Below, piece by piece: positions 33,992-45,240 of a DNA stretch of 64,000 bases; position 1 is the first letter of the stretch; each line of letters begins with the position of its first letter. Source of the stretch: Hamiltosporidium tvaerminnensis (Eukaryota > Microsporidia > Dubosqiidae); assembly GCA_022605425.2 (NCBI GenBank), contig JAKIMF020000013.1, positions 682,001-746,000 on the forward strand, written 5' to 3'. The position numbers and the translations under genes were made by a program. Below the pieces are notes generated by a model, which saw only the letters and a program-made list of their open reading frames with translations, searched no databases and was not told where the DNA came from.

Positions 33992-35830
33992 TTCGAAATA
34001 AAATGTAAATACTGATATTCGTCTTTCTTTTATAAATATTTGTTGTTTTATAAATTCATTTCATCTTTTTATTCATACACGTTTCCAAATAATGTATTAC
34101 AATTCAATTATTCCTCTGTAATCACAAAAGGTTTATTATACGCGAATCTAAAGATTAATATTTGTTTTTAAACTTTTTACAAATGAATACGCAAAATGAA
34201 ATCAAAAATAAACGAAAGATAGTTTGTTCATTGAAAAACATCGGTTTCGTAGTAATATTTTCGAACCATTTTTATTTTCACTATCATCTTATGTATAATT
34301 TCTTTTAATTATATAGAGATTTTAGATGTGAAATTATTAAACAAATATCTAAAGTTGAATTTTAATCTGTACAATATTTTTTCACCACAATTAAAGTCTT
34401 AGATATTTAATAACTGAACGAATATTACAGACCTGAATTTTAATTTAGAGCATTTAAAGTTAAAAAAAGAGATTTGTGATATTTATGGACCAAATTATTC
34501 AAAATAAAATTCCAATTTAATTAAACTTGATATAGCAATTCAAAAAAAAATTATTTCAAAATCTTTAAAAAAAGGCATTTTTATAGATCAATGACAAAAT
34601 ATAATAAATTTCATAGTTTCTATTTCCTGATTTTTTAATTTTACTTTTTGTTTTAAGAATTTAAAACTAAAGATAAATTTTTCCTAAATTTTGTACTGCG
34701 TTTATTATGTCACGAGTTAATAAATTTAAATAATTTCTATGAAAATCGGCTTATATCCATATTAAATATTATAAAGATACAATATTCTGTCATATCTTAT
34801 TTCACCAAATGATAACTTTTATTTTAAATAAATTCTTATATTTTATAGTAAATGCCAAGGATATGTATTTATAATCTAAATTTTTAGTTAATTTAAATTA
34901 TATTATATATCTTAACTTATTATACGTTATACTGATTTAATGTTGCTTAATTTTCTAATCATACTAGGTTTATCAATTTGATTTCGATATCCGAAAAAAT
35001 TTACTTTTGATACTTTTAAAAGGTTTAGATTATATGCCTATTTAATATAAAATTGCGTTTAAATTATGATGTATGATTAATACGATTGTAATATATATGC
35101 CAAGTATTCTAACGATAAACAAAAACCAGATTTACTTCATAAATATTTATTATCTTAGTATTATTCTATAATTTTTTTTGAATCTTTAACTCGCTAATAA
35201 TTAAAGTTTCAATCGAGTATAAAAATATAAAATTTATTTATTTTCTAAAATAATGTATAATTCTATATTTGTTACCTTACAGTTTATTTACAGATTGAAT
35301 AAAAAATTGTTTTTTATATGCTTTGGAGTAATTTCCATATTTAATTGTAAACAATATTTGATTTAAAGGTTTTTTTAAAAAGTATAGTTTGCTTTTATAT
35401 TTATTTATAAGTAATTCAAAGAATATCTCAAATTAATCTTATGAATATAAATTTAGTACCTAAAGCCATTCAAATTCTATAAAAAACACCTTTTTTTTCA
35501 AGTTGTTCTTTTTTTGTTATCAAATTTAATTAATTAATTGTAAACCATGCATTATACTAAGACACAATATTTTTTTAATATAAATTGATATACAAAATAT
35601 TTTTAGACAAATCAAGTATTTTTAATAATCTCCATAGGTATTTTATCATATATTTATTCTCTTTTCTTCAATGTAAAATGGTTTGTAATAAATATTTTGC
35701 TAATGTATATTTTTATTTATACAGAAATATTTAATTCAATTTTTTTATAATTATCAATTCTAAACAGTTCATATGTGTACATCTGATTATTAATATATTA
35801 TAGTTGAAAAAATATATATTTATAAATTCT
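33992..35830. other. AT-rich spacer
   Basis: No gene is visible between the secreted-protein gene and the repeats before the helicase gene. Homopolymers of A and T dominate. Confidence 0.55.
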
Positions 35831-36145
35831 TTATCTTAAAATCTCTAAGGTGAATTCTATTAACATATTCGACAGAAATAGAAGGTTTAATTATTATTTA
35901 TGTTTTATTATCTTACAAACTCTAACGTGAATTCCATTAGAAATTGGACAGAAATCGTAAGTTTAATTATTATTTTTTATCTTAAACATTCAAAAAACTG
36001 AATTCTAGCAATATATATCTACTCAAATCGTAAGATCAATTATTATTTTTTATCTTAAACATTAAAAAAACTGAATTCTAGCAATACATATATACTCAAA
36101 TCGTAAGATCAATTATTTTTTTTATAAAAAAATCCTAAATAGTGA
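35831..36145. repeat. ~72-bp degenerate tandem repeat, four to five copies
   Basis: Units contain TTATCTTAAACATT, then CTGAATTCTAGCAATA, then CAAATCGTAAGATCAATTA. The two central copies are almost identical and the outer ones diverged. Confidence 0.8.
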
Positions 36146-36449
36146 ATTCTAGGTATATTTGTGTAGAAATAATATGTTTAAATTCTATTTTAAATATTTT
36201 GTTTTTTAAACTTGTATTTCCATCTGTTAGTTTACTTTTCTCATTCTAAATACGATTTTAACCATTCTTATAAATTTTATCACTTATTAATTCCATGTTT
36301 CTGTATTTATAAGAATATTAAAATAAAATTTGTTATTTTTTATTTGAATCTTTTAATTTTTCTGTAAATTCTACTGAGAATTTATTTGTAAAAAAACCGT
36401 TTTTAAATCAAAGCATATAAATTTATTAAAACTGTTCATTTTTATAAAA

Positions 36450-39290
36450 ATGTTTTATTTATGGACTGTAAAAAGTATGGGAAGAAAGGAAAGAGAAAAT
36501 GAAAAATTAAAAGAAAAACGAAAAAAGCGGCAAAAAAGAGCAGAAATATTTGAAATGCTACTTGAAATATCAAAAAAACAAGAAAAAAATAATATTACTG
36601 TGACAAAGTCATCAAAAGATAATAAATTACATTTTTTAAACAAAGAAAATATTCAAAAGAATAAAGTAAAGAAATCAAAAGTTACTGGTATTGATGATAA
36701 GAAGAGTGATATTACAGATAAACATATTAAAAAATCTGAAATATTTGATTTGAATTTAAAAAATAAAAATCAGAAGAAAATAATTTCAGATAAAATTATT
36801 TTTTCTTCAACCGAACAAACACTTTCATCTTCAAAAAAACGTATAACGGATGATAGTAATTCAGAAGAAAATTGTAATACTTTATTATTTCCACAAATAG
36901 CTTCTACTTCAAAAAAACGTATAACGGATGATAGTAATTCAAATGAAAATAGTAATAATTCAGATCAACAAGAAGATTCTACTTTACAAAGGAGCATAAC
37001 GGATGATAGTAATTCAAATGAAAATAGTAATAATGCAAATAAACAAGAAACTTCTACTTCAAAAATAAGTATAATGAATGAAAGTAATTCAATTAAAAAT
37101 AGTAATTCAATTAAAAAATATTTTGGAGTCGAAGATTTTCAAAATACAAATTCTAAAACAAATATCAAAGATTTAAATTTTTTTAGAAAGCAATATGATG
37201 AAGAAAATAAAAAATTAATTGAAAAAATATTTAAAAAAGTTGAATTTTCTTCCGAAGAAAGCAAAAATACATTTTTAAATTTACGAACGAATGAAATTCA
37301 AGATTTTAGAAAAACACTTCCAATTTTTTATGAAGAGTCTCAAATTGTTTCAAATGTAAAATCAAATATAATAACTATAATTAAAGGAGAAACTGGATGT
37401 GGAAAAACCACACAAGTTGCACAATTTCTTTATGAAAGTGGATTTTCCACAAACAAAAAGATAGGAATGACACAACCGAGAAGACTTGCTGCAATCAGTC
37501 TTTCAGAAAGAATAAACTTAGAAATGAACATAAATATATGTAATTACAAAATCAGATATGAAAATACCTGCAATAAAAATACAAAAATAAAAATAATGAC
37601 AGATGGAATTTTATTAAAAGAAATTATGAAAGATTTTTTATTGAAAGATTATTCTGTAATAATTTTAGATGAAATTCATGAAAGAAGCATCAATACTGAT
37701 GTTTTAATTTCTCTGTTGATTAAAATTGCACTTTATAGAGAAAAAACAGAAGAAAAACTCAAAATTATATTTATGAGTGCAACATTTGATGAAAATATTG
37801 TATTTTCATTGGTAGAAGATATTTTAAAGAAAGATAAAATTGAATTTGAAAATATAAATAGTTTTATCTCTTCAATCGTAATAGAATCTAGAAATTATTC
37901 TGTTGATATATTTTACGAATCCACAGATCCAAATAATATTTTAGAAAGTGTATTACTTAGATTAAAAAAAATTTTAAAAATGAGTTTGAAAAATGAAAAT
38001 TGTATGAATGATTTTAAGAAATTTAATTTGATTAAAAAATATAAAAATGTGGTTTTAGAAAAAGACTATTTATTTGATAAAAATGTAAGAAATGATGATT
38101 CTTCTGGTATTTTGATATTTTTGAGTAGCAAAAGAGAAATTTATCAGTTAAAAAAAATGATTGAATTAGAAGATTTAGAATTAATTGTTTTACCATTGCA
38201 TTCGTCGCTTCCTTATTCAGAACAAAAAAAAGTATTTCAACCGTATGATCGTAGAAAAGTGGTTTTGTCTACAAATATAGCAGAAACGAGTATTACTGTT
38301 TCAGATATCGTTTTTGTGATTGATTGTGGCAAATCAAAAGTTTTTTTAAACGATGACAAAAATATTTTGAGATATGAAATTGTTAATGTCAGTAAATCGA
38401 GTGCTGATCAAAGAACTGGGAGAGCAGGAAGATGTTCTCATGGTGTGTGTTATAGAATGTACACACGTCAATCTTTTAACACATTTGAAGAATACAATAC
38501 TCCTTCTATTCTTACATCTTCACTCTTTGAAACAATTTTAAATCTTAAAAAAATAGGAATTGAAAATATTTTTAATTTTCCATTTTTAACATTTCCACCG
38601 CAAAATAAAATCAATTTTGCTTTAAATTCTTTGAAAAGCTTAAATCTTTTGGATTCAAATAATAAAATTACCAAAATAGGAAAAAAAGTTTTAAAGATAC
38701 CTGTTCATCCAAAAGTAGCTCGTATTTTATACTTTAAAGAAGCCAAAGATATTTTACATGAAATTATTTTAATTATAAGTTTTCTTTCTGTTTTAAAAGA
38801 ATGGGATTTAAACGATAAAGATTATTCCTTTGTCTCAGAAAATATCAATCAACTTTTTATTGATGAATTAGATTTTACAGAAAAATACATAAATTTCATT
38901 TTAGAAAATGAAATTGTTGTAAAATATGCAATAATTTATTTAATATTTACAAAAAAATGTGAACATTTTGATTCGTTTATAAGTACAAAAACAAGAGATA
39001 TTTATAAAATAGCCTTTTCAATTTCTAAAGAATTTAAAATAGATTTTTGTTTGAATCAACTTACACTTAAAAATGTTGAAATAATTAGAAAAGTAATTTA
39101 TCATGGATTTATAGACAATTTAGTTATTCGATCAGGTAATCGTTTTTATTTTGGTGAGGAAGAAGTATTTTTTGGAAATAAAAATTGTAAAAATACGTTA
39201 AATAATTTTTTTGTATTTGAGTATCTTATAAAAGGAAAAGAAAAATATTTTATGAAAAATGTAACAGTTGTGGATGAAAAATGGATTTAA
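36450..39290 (+). CDS. DEAH-family RNA helicase, DHX37/Dhr1 (Ecm16)-like
   Basis: All SF2 DEAH motifs are present: I (GETGCGKTTQ, residues ~313), Ia (TQPRRLAA), II (DEIHERS, ~406), III (MSAT, ~441), IV (ILIFLSSKREI), V (STNIAETSITVSD, ~607) and VI (QRTGRAGR, ~653), followed by winged-helix and ratchet-like regions. The spacing and flanking words (RKTLPIFYEE before motif I, YSVIILDEIHERSINTD around motif II, VSKSSADQRTGRAGRC at motif VI) fit best the DHX37/Dhr1 family, which releases U3 snoRNA during 18S rRNA maturation in the nucleolus. Motif II has Ile where most of this family have Ala. The first ~270 residues are a Lys/Ser/Asn-rich extension with a repeated TDDSNS element. The start could be residue 1 or Met10 (36477). 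No CCC signal precedes it. Prp22/Prp43-type function is less likely. Confidence 0.8.
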   Translation: MFYLWTVKSMGRKERENEKLKEKRKKRQKRAEIFEMLLEISKKQEKNNITVTKSSKDNKLHFLNKENIQKNKVKKSKVTGIDDKKSDITDKHIKKSEIFDLNLKNKNQKKIISDKIIFSSTEQTLSSSKKRITDDSNSEENCNTLLFPQIASTSKKRITDDSNSNENSNNSDQQEDSTLQRSITDDSNSNENSNNANKQETSTSKISIMNESNSIKNSNSIKKYFGVEDFQNTNSKTNIKDLNFFRKQYDEENKKLIEKIFKKVEFSSEESKNTFLNLRTNEIQDFRKTLPIFYEESQIVSNVKSNIITIIKGETGCGKTTQVAQFLYESGFSTNKKIGMTQPRRLAAISLSERINLEMNINICNYKIRYENTCNKNTKIKIMTDGILLKEIMKDFLLKDYSVIILDEIHERSINTDVLISLLIKIALYREKTEEKLKIIFMSATFDENIVFSLVEDILKKDKIEFENINSFISSIVIESRNYSVDIFYESTDPNNILESVLLRLKKILKMSLKNENCMNDFKKFNLIKKYKNVVLEKDYLFDKNVRNDDSSGILIFLSSKREIYQLKKMIELEDLELIVLPLHSSLPYSEQKKVFQPYDRRKVVLSTNIAETSITVSDIVFVIDCGKSKVFLNDDKNILRYEIVNVSKSSADQRTGRAGRCSHGVCYRMYTRQSFNTFEEYNTPSILTSSLFETILNLKKIGIENIFNFPFLTFPPQNKINFALNSLKSLNLLDSNNKITKIGKKVLKIPVHPKVARILYFKEAKDILHEIILIISFLSVLKEWDLNDKDYSFVSENINQLFIDELDFTEKYINFILENEIVVKYAIIYLIFTKKCEHFDSFISTKTRDIYKIAFSISKEFKIDFCLNQLTLKNVEIIRKVIYHGFIDNLVIRSGNRFYFGEEEVFFGNKNCKNTLNNFFVFEYLIKGKEKYFMKNVTVVDEKWI

Positions 39291-39786
39291 ATATTTATTT
39301 TTGTGTAAAAATTTTGTTTTTTGTGATCAAAAATAAAAATAAGTTTATCTGGTAAATTTTTATCTGATTTCTTTGTTTTAAAATTATAAAATATATTTTT
39401 AATATTTGGTTTTTGTATATTTTTGTGTATTTTTCTGTTTTTTGCATTTTCATATTAAATTAATGTTTTGTTAAAAGTCTTTCTTTCATTTGGTAATCCT
39501 CAACACCGAGAGGTACAAGAATACTGTAATTAGTAAGTCTTTCTTTCGTATTTTAAACAAAGTTTTTCAACACTAGTATAATGCATATCCATATTTTTAT
39601 TATGTAGCAACCATATTATGTTTTTGACATTTTTTTATTTTTATTTTTTGTAAATCTAAGGTATGTAATATTATACTTTAGTTCAATGTTAAGCGAATAT
39701 TTATTTCAAAGGGTTACTTTAAAATCCTTTATGGATCAGATCTACTTTAGATTTGATTTTGTTATTATTTTTTCATAGGTATTGAT
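39291..39786. other. Spacer between helicase gene and copy C
   Basis: AT-rich DNA. The word AAGTCTTTCTTTC appears twice (near 39474 and 39534), in a short imperfect duplication of about 60 bases. I see no gene. Confidence 0.5.
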
Positions 39787-40512
39787 TAAAGAAGGATGAC
39801 CACATAAAAAACTTTCTACTTGGCAATGAGTGTGTGAAACTGGGGTGTAAATCAAGGTTTGAATTTTAGGTGAAAATAGAAACCACACTACATCTTGTAT
39901 GTTGAATGGAGTTTGCTTGAGGAGATGTAAGGGTTCTATGACACAGAGAAAGCTTTTCTGGAAATTTATTTGTAGTTTTTTATGTAACTAGATTGCAGAC
40001 CGCAGCTTAATATGTAGGTAATTGCCATGTAAAAGCATGGAAACCTAGCCTTGCTCACTCGGGTTAGAAGACTTAGCGCCTGGGAGATATAAAACAAAAA
40101 ACCATTAAAAGCCGGGAGAGCTAAGTAGCAAGTTATACCTGTTGGTATGACATTGCACTGTCTAGGTGAACCCCATGTAAATCTCTGAAATATATCTTAG
40201 CTAGAAGTTTATTGGGTTCAGAAAGTATAGAGTAAATGGGAATGCTGCATAGTCTTGGACGAGTCCAAGGTAGCATTTGACCCAGGATTACACTCAATGT
40301 ATCAGAAACCAACAAAGTCTAGAGAGGGAAATTGTCATAAATTAGGTTTTACACACCTGGTAGATGAAAGGCTTTGGGAAGTAGGTATCACAGAAGTACC
40401 GATGAACTGTTAAACAATAGTTATTTATGTTAAACCTAGAACTGCGTTAATGTCATAAAAACAAATATAACACTTGCCACTGTTTTAAAAAAGATGTGAT
40501 ATTTTTAAACAA
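39787..40512 (+). mobile_element. Dispersed ~730-bp element, copy C
   Basis: This copy is homologous along its length to copies A, B and D and lies in the same orientation as B. It shares diagnostic blocks with copy D against A and B, for example CACAGAGAAAGCTTTTCT, TTGACCCAGGATTACACTCA and GATGAACTGTTAAACAATAG. The potential frame seen in A and B is broken here. I see no clear target-site duplication. It marks the left border of gene compartment II. Confidence 0.88.
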
Positions 40513-41324
40513 ATGAACCCATTTGAATAATAGTATGTAGTTATATAATTATAAAATAACGTACCTATACTACTTACATAGTATAATACTTACATAGTAT
40601 AATACTTACACAATATAATACTTACACAATATAATACTTACATACCTATAATACTTACATAGTATACTACTTATATAGTATGTAGTTAAATAAGTAATTT
40701 AGTAGTATAATTATATAATAACATACCAACACATTATTCTAACATTCTATACCAATCCTTATTTCAAACCCCCTCCTCCTACCAAAAATTTAATTTAATT
40801 TAATTAATTTAAATGCATAAATATAAAAACTATAAATACAAACAAAAAATAAAATTCGCATTAAAAAAAAAGAAACTAAAAATTTTATTCTCTCCCATTT
40901 TATTATAAAAAAATATAATTTATATCTGAAATACAAACACCTACTTACAAACACATAAGTTATTCCATTTGAAGTGACCAATAAAACATTACAGGATATA
41001 GAAATATAACAGGATAGTATTATAAATAAGAACTACTATTATAATAAAATAAGAACTATTATAGATAAAATAAGAACTATTTAATAATCTATAAATAATA
41101 ATCTAATAATAAGAACTACTATAAATAAGAACTATATAATAATATTACTAAATAAGATAAGATAAGATATAATCTATAAATAATAATCTATAAATAAGAT
41201 AAGATATAAAAGCCAATAACTACTATAAACAAGATATACTGTAAATACTCTATAACACAAAGTACTATTAACAATAATTAACAACAAAATATCTATTTCT
41301 TACGAAATAAAAAATAATTACAAT
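40513..41324. repeat. Short A/T-rich repeats between copy C and the TBL1-like gene
   Basis: From 40,570 to 40,690 the word ACTTACATAGTATAAT recurs about seven times. From 41,030 to 41,220 the words AAGAACTACTATAAATA and AAGATAAGATATAATC recur irregularly. No gene is supported. Confidence 0.7.
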
Positions 41325-44087
41325 TTATAATCTACGTAAGTTTAAAATAACAGGTTCACTTTCAGAACAACACAAACACAACAAATCCCCATTGAAACTC
41401 ATATCCTGAACACTTTTTCCCATTTTAAATTCTCCAACCTTACCAACACGCAAATCCCAAAAAATAACCCTTCCTTCCACACACCCACTAGCTAACACCC
41501 TTTTATCATCACACCACTCTATATTTAACACCCCTTTATTATGACTATAAATATCCTTACAACACCCTTTCTCTACATCCCATATCCTAACACTACCATC
41601 ACCACTACAACTCCCTATATCCTCTTCAACCCACTTAGAATTATAAACGGCTTTTAAATGCCCTTTAAAAATACAACTCTTATCTCTATCAACATCCCAT
41701 AGTCTAACACTCTTATCATCACTACTACTTAGAATAACACCCCCTTTACAACATATACTATTCACTTCTCCTTCATGTCCCTTTATTATATTCCAACACC
41801 CTTTTCTAGTATTAATAACACTTATATTATAATCACTACTACAACTAACAACCCTTTCATTATCAAGAAAATCTAAATCAAATACAGAATTTGTATGAAC
41901 TTTAAAATATTTATAATAATCACCCTTTATATCTATCATACCTACTCTACCATCATAACACCCTGTTATTATAATACCTTCTTTTTCCTTTATAGAAAAT
42001 ACAGGTCCCTTATGAAAAAAATAAGACTTATAAATAACACCCTCAACAGTATTAGTGATAGAGTTTGTATTAGTGATAGTGTTAGTGTTAGTATTGGTAT
42101 TTGATATTGTATTGGTATTAGTGTTAGTATTTGATATTGTGTTAGTATTTGATATTGTGTTAGTATTTGATATTGTGTTAGTATTGTTATCCATCCTATC
42201 CATCATGTTATCTATGTTATTGTGGTTGTGTTGCTTGTCATCTTTTAACCCATAAATACGTACTTCTCCTTTATAAGTACCACAACACAGAATATCTTTA
42301 TCAACCCAACACAAAGAAGTAACCTCACTATGAGTAGTACAAGTAGTAAAGGGGTGATAATTATTAGTACTGTTATTAAGAGGGTGATAATTATTAGTAC
42401 TGTTATTAAGAGGGTGTTGTTCGTTATATAGATTAATAACACCCTGTTGTTCATTAGTACTTTTATTAACACCCTGTTGTTCATTAGTACTCATGTTAAA
42501 ACCCCTACACCCTTCTACATTATCAATAACACCATTTAATCCATACACACTATTACTAACACCCATTTCTTCTTTTATATTATTATTTATAATAATAACA
42601 CCATTAGTAGTTCCTATTGCTAATTTATTATTGTTATTCCATTTACAAATAAAACCTTCTTTTATATTCTTTAAAGGTAAAACATTATAAGAAATAGAAG
42701 AAGAATAAACATTTAGATTGGAAAGAGGAGAGGTAGTAGTTAACAGGGTGTTATCATAAGGATTACTAGTAGTGTTATCACTATTGTTACTAGTTGTGTT
42801 AGTTAACAGGGTGCTATCCTTATTACCGTCAATACTGTTATTTAACAGGGTGTTATCATTAGTTCCCTCAATACTGTTATTTAATAGGGTGTTATCCTTA
42901 ATTCCCTCAATACTGTTATTTAATAGGGTGTTATCCTCTGTACTACCAATAAGAGTGTTATCCCTACAATCCTCTTTAACATCATTAGTCTTACTATCAA
43001 TATCTTCTTTGATATTATTAGTATCAATATCCCTATTATCATTAACACCCTCTAACATATCCCTATCATTATTCTTACTATCCATATCATTAACACCCTC
43101 TAACACAGTCCTATCATTAACACCCTCTAACATATCCCTATCCTTATCTTTACTAACACCCTCTACTACCCCCCTACTGTTACTAACACCCTCTACTACC
43201 CCCCTACTATCATTAACACCCTCTACTACCTCCCTATCCTTATCTTTACTACCCTTACCACTAACACCCCTACTATTACTTACATTTTCTATCTTTAGTG
43301 TTATAACACCTTTATTATCTGTAGAACCATTTATAGAAAGACTTATCTCTTTACCATTATCATTAGTATTTGTAGTGTTGTTAGTACTAGTACTACTAGT
43401 GTTAGTAGTGTTATTGGTAGTAGTGTTGTTAGTACTAGTACTACTAGTGTTATTAGTACTAGTGTTAGTACCATTGCTAGTACTAGTGTTAGTACTACTA
43501 GTGTTAGTAATCTCTATATCTATATTGTCTTTAAGCCTTTTATCTTTACTACTCCCTTTGTCTTTATTTATTACTTTGTCTTTACTTACTCTTCTACCTG
43601 TTACTCTACTATTATTATCTATGTCTTTATTGTTATTATCTATGTCTTTACTATTATTATTACCATTATCCATGTCTTTACCACCAACCATATTACCAAC
43701 CATACTATTATCTATGTCTTTACTACCAACCATACAATTACTAACACTAACTCTATTACTGTTATCTTTACCACCAACCATATTACCAACCATACTATTA
43801 CTGTTATCTTTAGTACTAACACCTACACTTAACTCTTTACTTCTATACTTACAAATATGTTTATCTGTTAAAGAATATAAAGAAAAACATTCTTTATTAC
43901 AATATAAATGTTCTTCAATATAAGAGTATTGCATTCCTTTTTTAAGTAGATTTTGTAATGAATATAAAGGTTTTATGTTTGGTGTAATGGATTCGTGTGA
44001 GAAAGTGAAATGTGTGTGGTAATAACCTTCTTGTATTAGATATTCTAGTATTACTGAATTTATTTGGTCGGTTGTTAGAATTATCAT
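41325..44087 (-). CDS. LisH-WD40 protein of the TBL1/Sif2 family
   Basis: The first ~33 residues form a LisH motif (ILEYLIQEGYYHTHFTF), the oligomerisation domain of TBL1 and yeast Sif2, which act as scaffolds of Set3/SMRT-type histone deacetylase corepressor complexes. From about residue 466 a WD40 propeller follows, with typical blades such as SVRLWDVDRDKSCIFKGH, GSVRIWDVEKGCC and GRVIFWDLRVGK near the C-terminus. I count about eight blades. The two domains are separated by ~420 residues of low complexity: KDIDNS repeats, a Ser/Thr/Asn tract and EGVND-type repeats. Another Asn/Thr insertion lies between blades (near 640-680). At 920 residues it is nearly twice the usual size. The coding strand has ACCCCCAATAAA before the ATG. 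The family call is good; complex membership is inferred. Confidence 0.85.
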   Translation of the reverse strand: MIILTTDQINSVILEYLIQEGYYHTHFTFSHESITPNIKPLYSLQNLLKKGMQYSYIEEHLYCNKECFSLYSLTDKHICKYRSKELSVGVSTKDNSNSMVGNMVGGKDNSNRVSVSNCMVGSKDIDNSMVGNMVGGKDMDNGNNNSKDIDNNNKDIDNNSRVTGRRVSKDKVINKDKGSSKDKRLKDNIDIEITNTSSTNTSTSNGTNTSTNNTSSTSTNNTTTNNTTNTSSTSTNNTTNTNDNGKEISLSINGSTDNKGVITLKIENVSNSRGVSGKGSKDKDREVVEGVNDSRGVVEGVSNSRGVVEGVSKDKDRDMLEGVNDRTVLEGVNDMDSKNNDRDMLEGVNDNRDIDTNNIKEDIDSKTNDVKEDCRDNTLIGSTEDNTLLNNSIEGIKDNTLLNNSIEGTNDNTLLNNSIDGNKDSTLLTNTTSNNSDNTTSNPYDNTLLTTTSPLSNLNVYSSSISYNVLPLKNIKEGFICKWNNNNKLAIGTTNGVIIINNNIKEEMGVSNSVYGLNGVIDNVEGCRGFNMSTNEQQGVNKSTNEQQGVINLYNEQHPLNNSTNNYHPLNNSTNNYHPFTTCTTHSEVTSLCWVDKDILCCGTYKGEVRIYGLKDDKQHNHNNIDNMMDRMDNNTNTISNTNTISNTNTISNTNTNTNTISNTNTNTNTITNTNSITNTVEGVIYKSYFFHKGPVFSIKEKEGIIITGCYDGRVGMIDIKGDYYKYFKVHTNSVFDLDFLDNERVVSCSSDYNISVINTRKGCWNIIKGHEGEVNSICCKGGVILSSSDDKSVRLWDVDRDKSCIFKGHLKAVYNSKWVEEDIGSCSGDGSVRIWDVEKGCCKDIYSHNKGVLNIEWCDDKRVLASGCVEGRVIFWDLRVGKVGEFKMGKSVQDMSFNGDLLCLCCSESEPVILNLRRL

Positions 44088-44100
44088 TTTATTGGGGGTA
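44088..44100 (-). promoter_or_regulatory. CCC-type start signal before the TBL1-like gene
   Basis: The coding strand reads TACCCCCAATAAA immediately before the ATG at 44087. The C-run lies seven to twelve bases upstream of the start codon. Confidence 0.5.
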
Positions 44101-45240
44101 ACAAATAATAAGAAATAAGAGGGTGTTAGAGGTATGGTATGGTGTTAGAGATAAAGGGGGTGTTAGAGGGTATAAGGGTGTTAGAGGTATGGTATGGTGT
44201 TAGAGAGTATAAGGGTGTTAGAGGGTGTTAGTATAGGAGTATGTATTAAAGGGTATTAAAGGTATGGTATGGTGTTAGAGAGTATAAGGGTGTTAGAGGT
44301 ATGGTATGGTGTTAAAGAGTATAAGGGTGTTAGTATAGGAGTATGTATTAAATGGTATTAAAGGGTGTTAGTAATACAGTAGTATGGTGTTAGAGATAAA
44401 GGGGGTGATAATAATAAGAAATAAGAGGGTGTTAGTAATACAGTAGTATGGTGTTAGAGATAAAGGGTGTAACAAATAATAAGAAATAAGAGGGTGTTAG
44501 AGGTATGGTATGGTGTTAGAGATAAAGGGTGTTAGAGGGTGTTAGTATAGGAGTATGTATTAAAGGGTGTTAGTGGTATGGTATGGTGTTAGAGAGTATA
44601 AGGGTGTTAGTAATACAGTAGTATGGTGTTAGAGATAAAGGGTGTAATAATAATAAGAAATAAGAGGGTGTTAGTAATACAGTAGTATGGTGTTAGAGAT
44701 AAAGGGGGTAATAAATAATAAGAAATAAGAGGGTGTTAGTGGTATGGTATGGTGTTAGAGATAAAGGGTGTTAGTATAGGAGTATGTATTAAAGGGTGTT
44801 AGTAATACAATGGTATGGTGTTAGAGATAAAGGGGGTAATAAATAATAAGAAATAAGAGGGTGTTAGTGGTATGGTATGTATTAGAGAGTATAAGGGGGT
44901 GTTAGAGGGTGTTAGTATAGGAGTATGTATTAAAGGGTGTTAGTAATACAGTAGTATGGTGTTAGAGATAAAGGGTGTAATAATAATAAGAAATAAGAGG
45001 GTGTTAGTAATACAGTAGTATGGTGTTAGAGATAAAGGGTGTAATAAATAATAAGAAATAAGAGGGTGTTAGAGGTGTGGTATGGTGTTAGAGATTGTGA
45101 TGTTAGAGGGTGTTAGTATAGGAGTATGTATTAAAGGGTGTTAGTGGTATGGTATGGTGTTAGTATACGAGTATGGATAAGAGGGTGGTAGTAGTAGAGA
45201 AAGTTAGTAAAGGGTGTTAGTTATAAAGGTATGTATTAGA
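44101..45240. repeat. GGGTGTTAGAGGTATGGTATGGTGTTAG minisatellite
   Basis: About 1.1 kb is a mosaic of a few modules on the plus strand: AGGGTGTTAGTAATACAGTA, GTATGGTATGGTGTTAGAGA, TAAAGGGTGTAATAATAATA and GTATAGGAGTATGTATTAAA. Modules are reshuffled rather than strictly periodic. It covers the 5' flank of the TBL1-like gene. Confidence 0.93.

Noticed and set aside
42772-43923. A 383-codon Leu/Ser-rich frame opposite the TBL1-like gene
   Set aside because: It is antisense to the low-complexity linker of a well-supported gene; the repeat leaves the opposite strand open.
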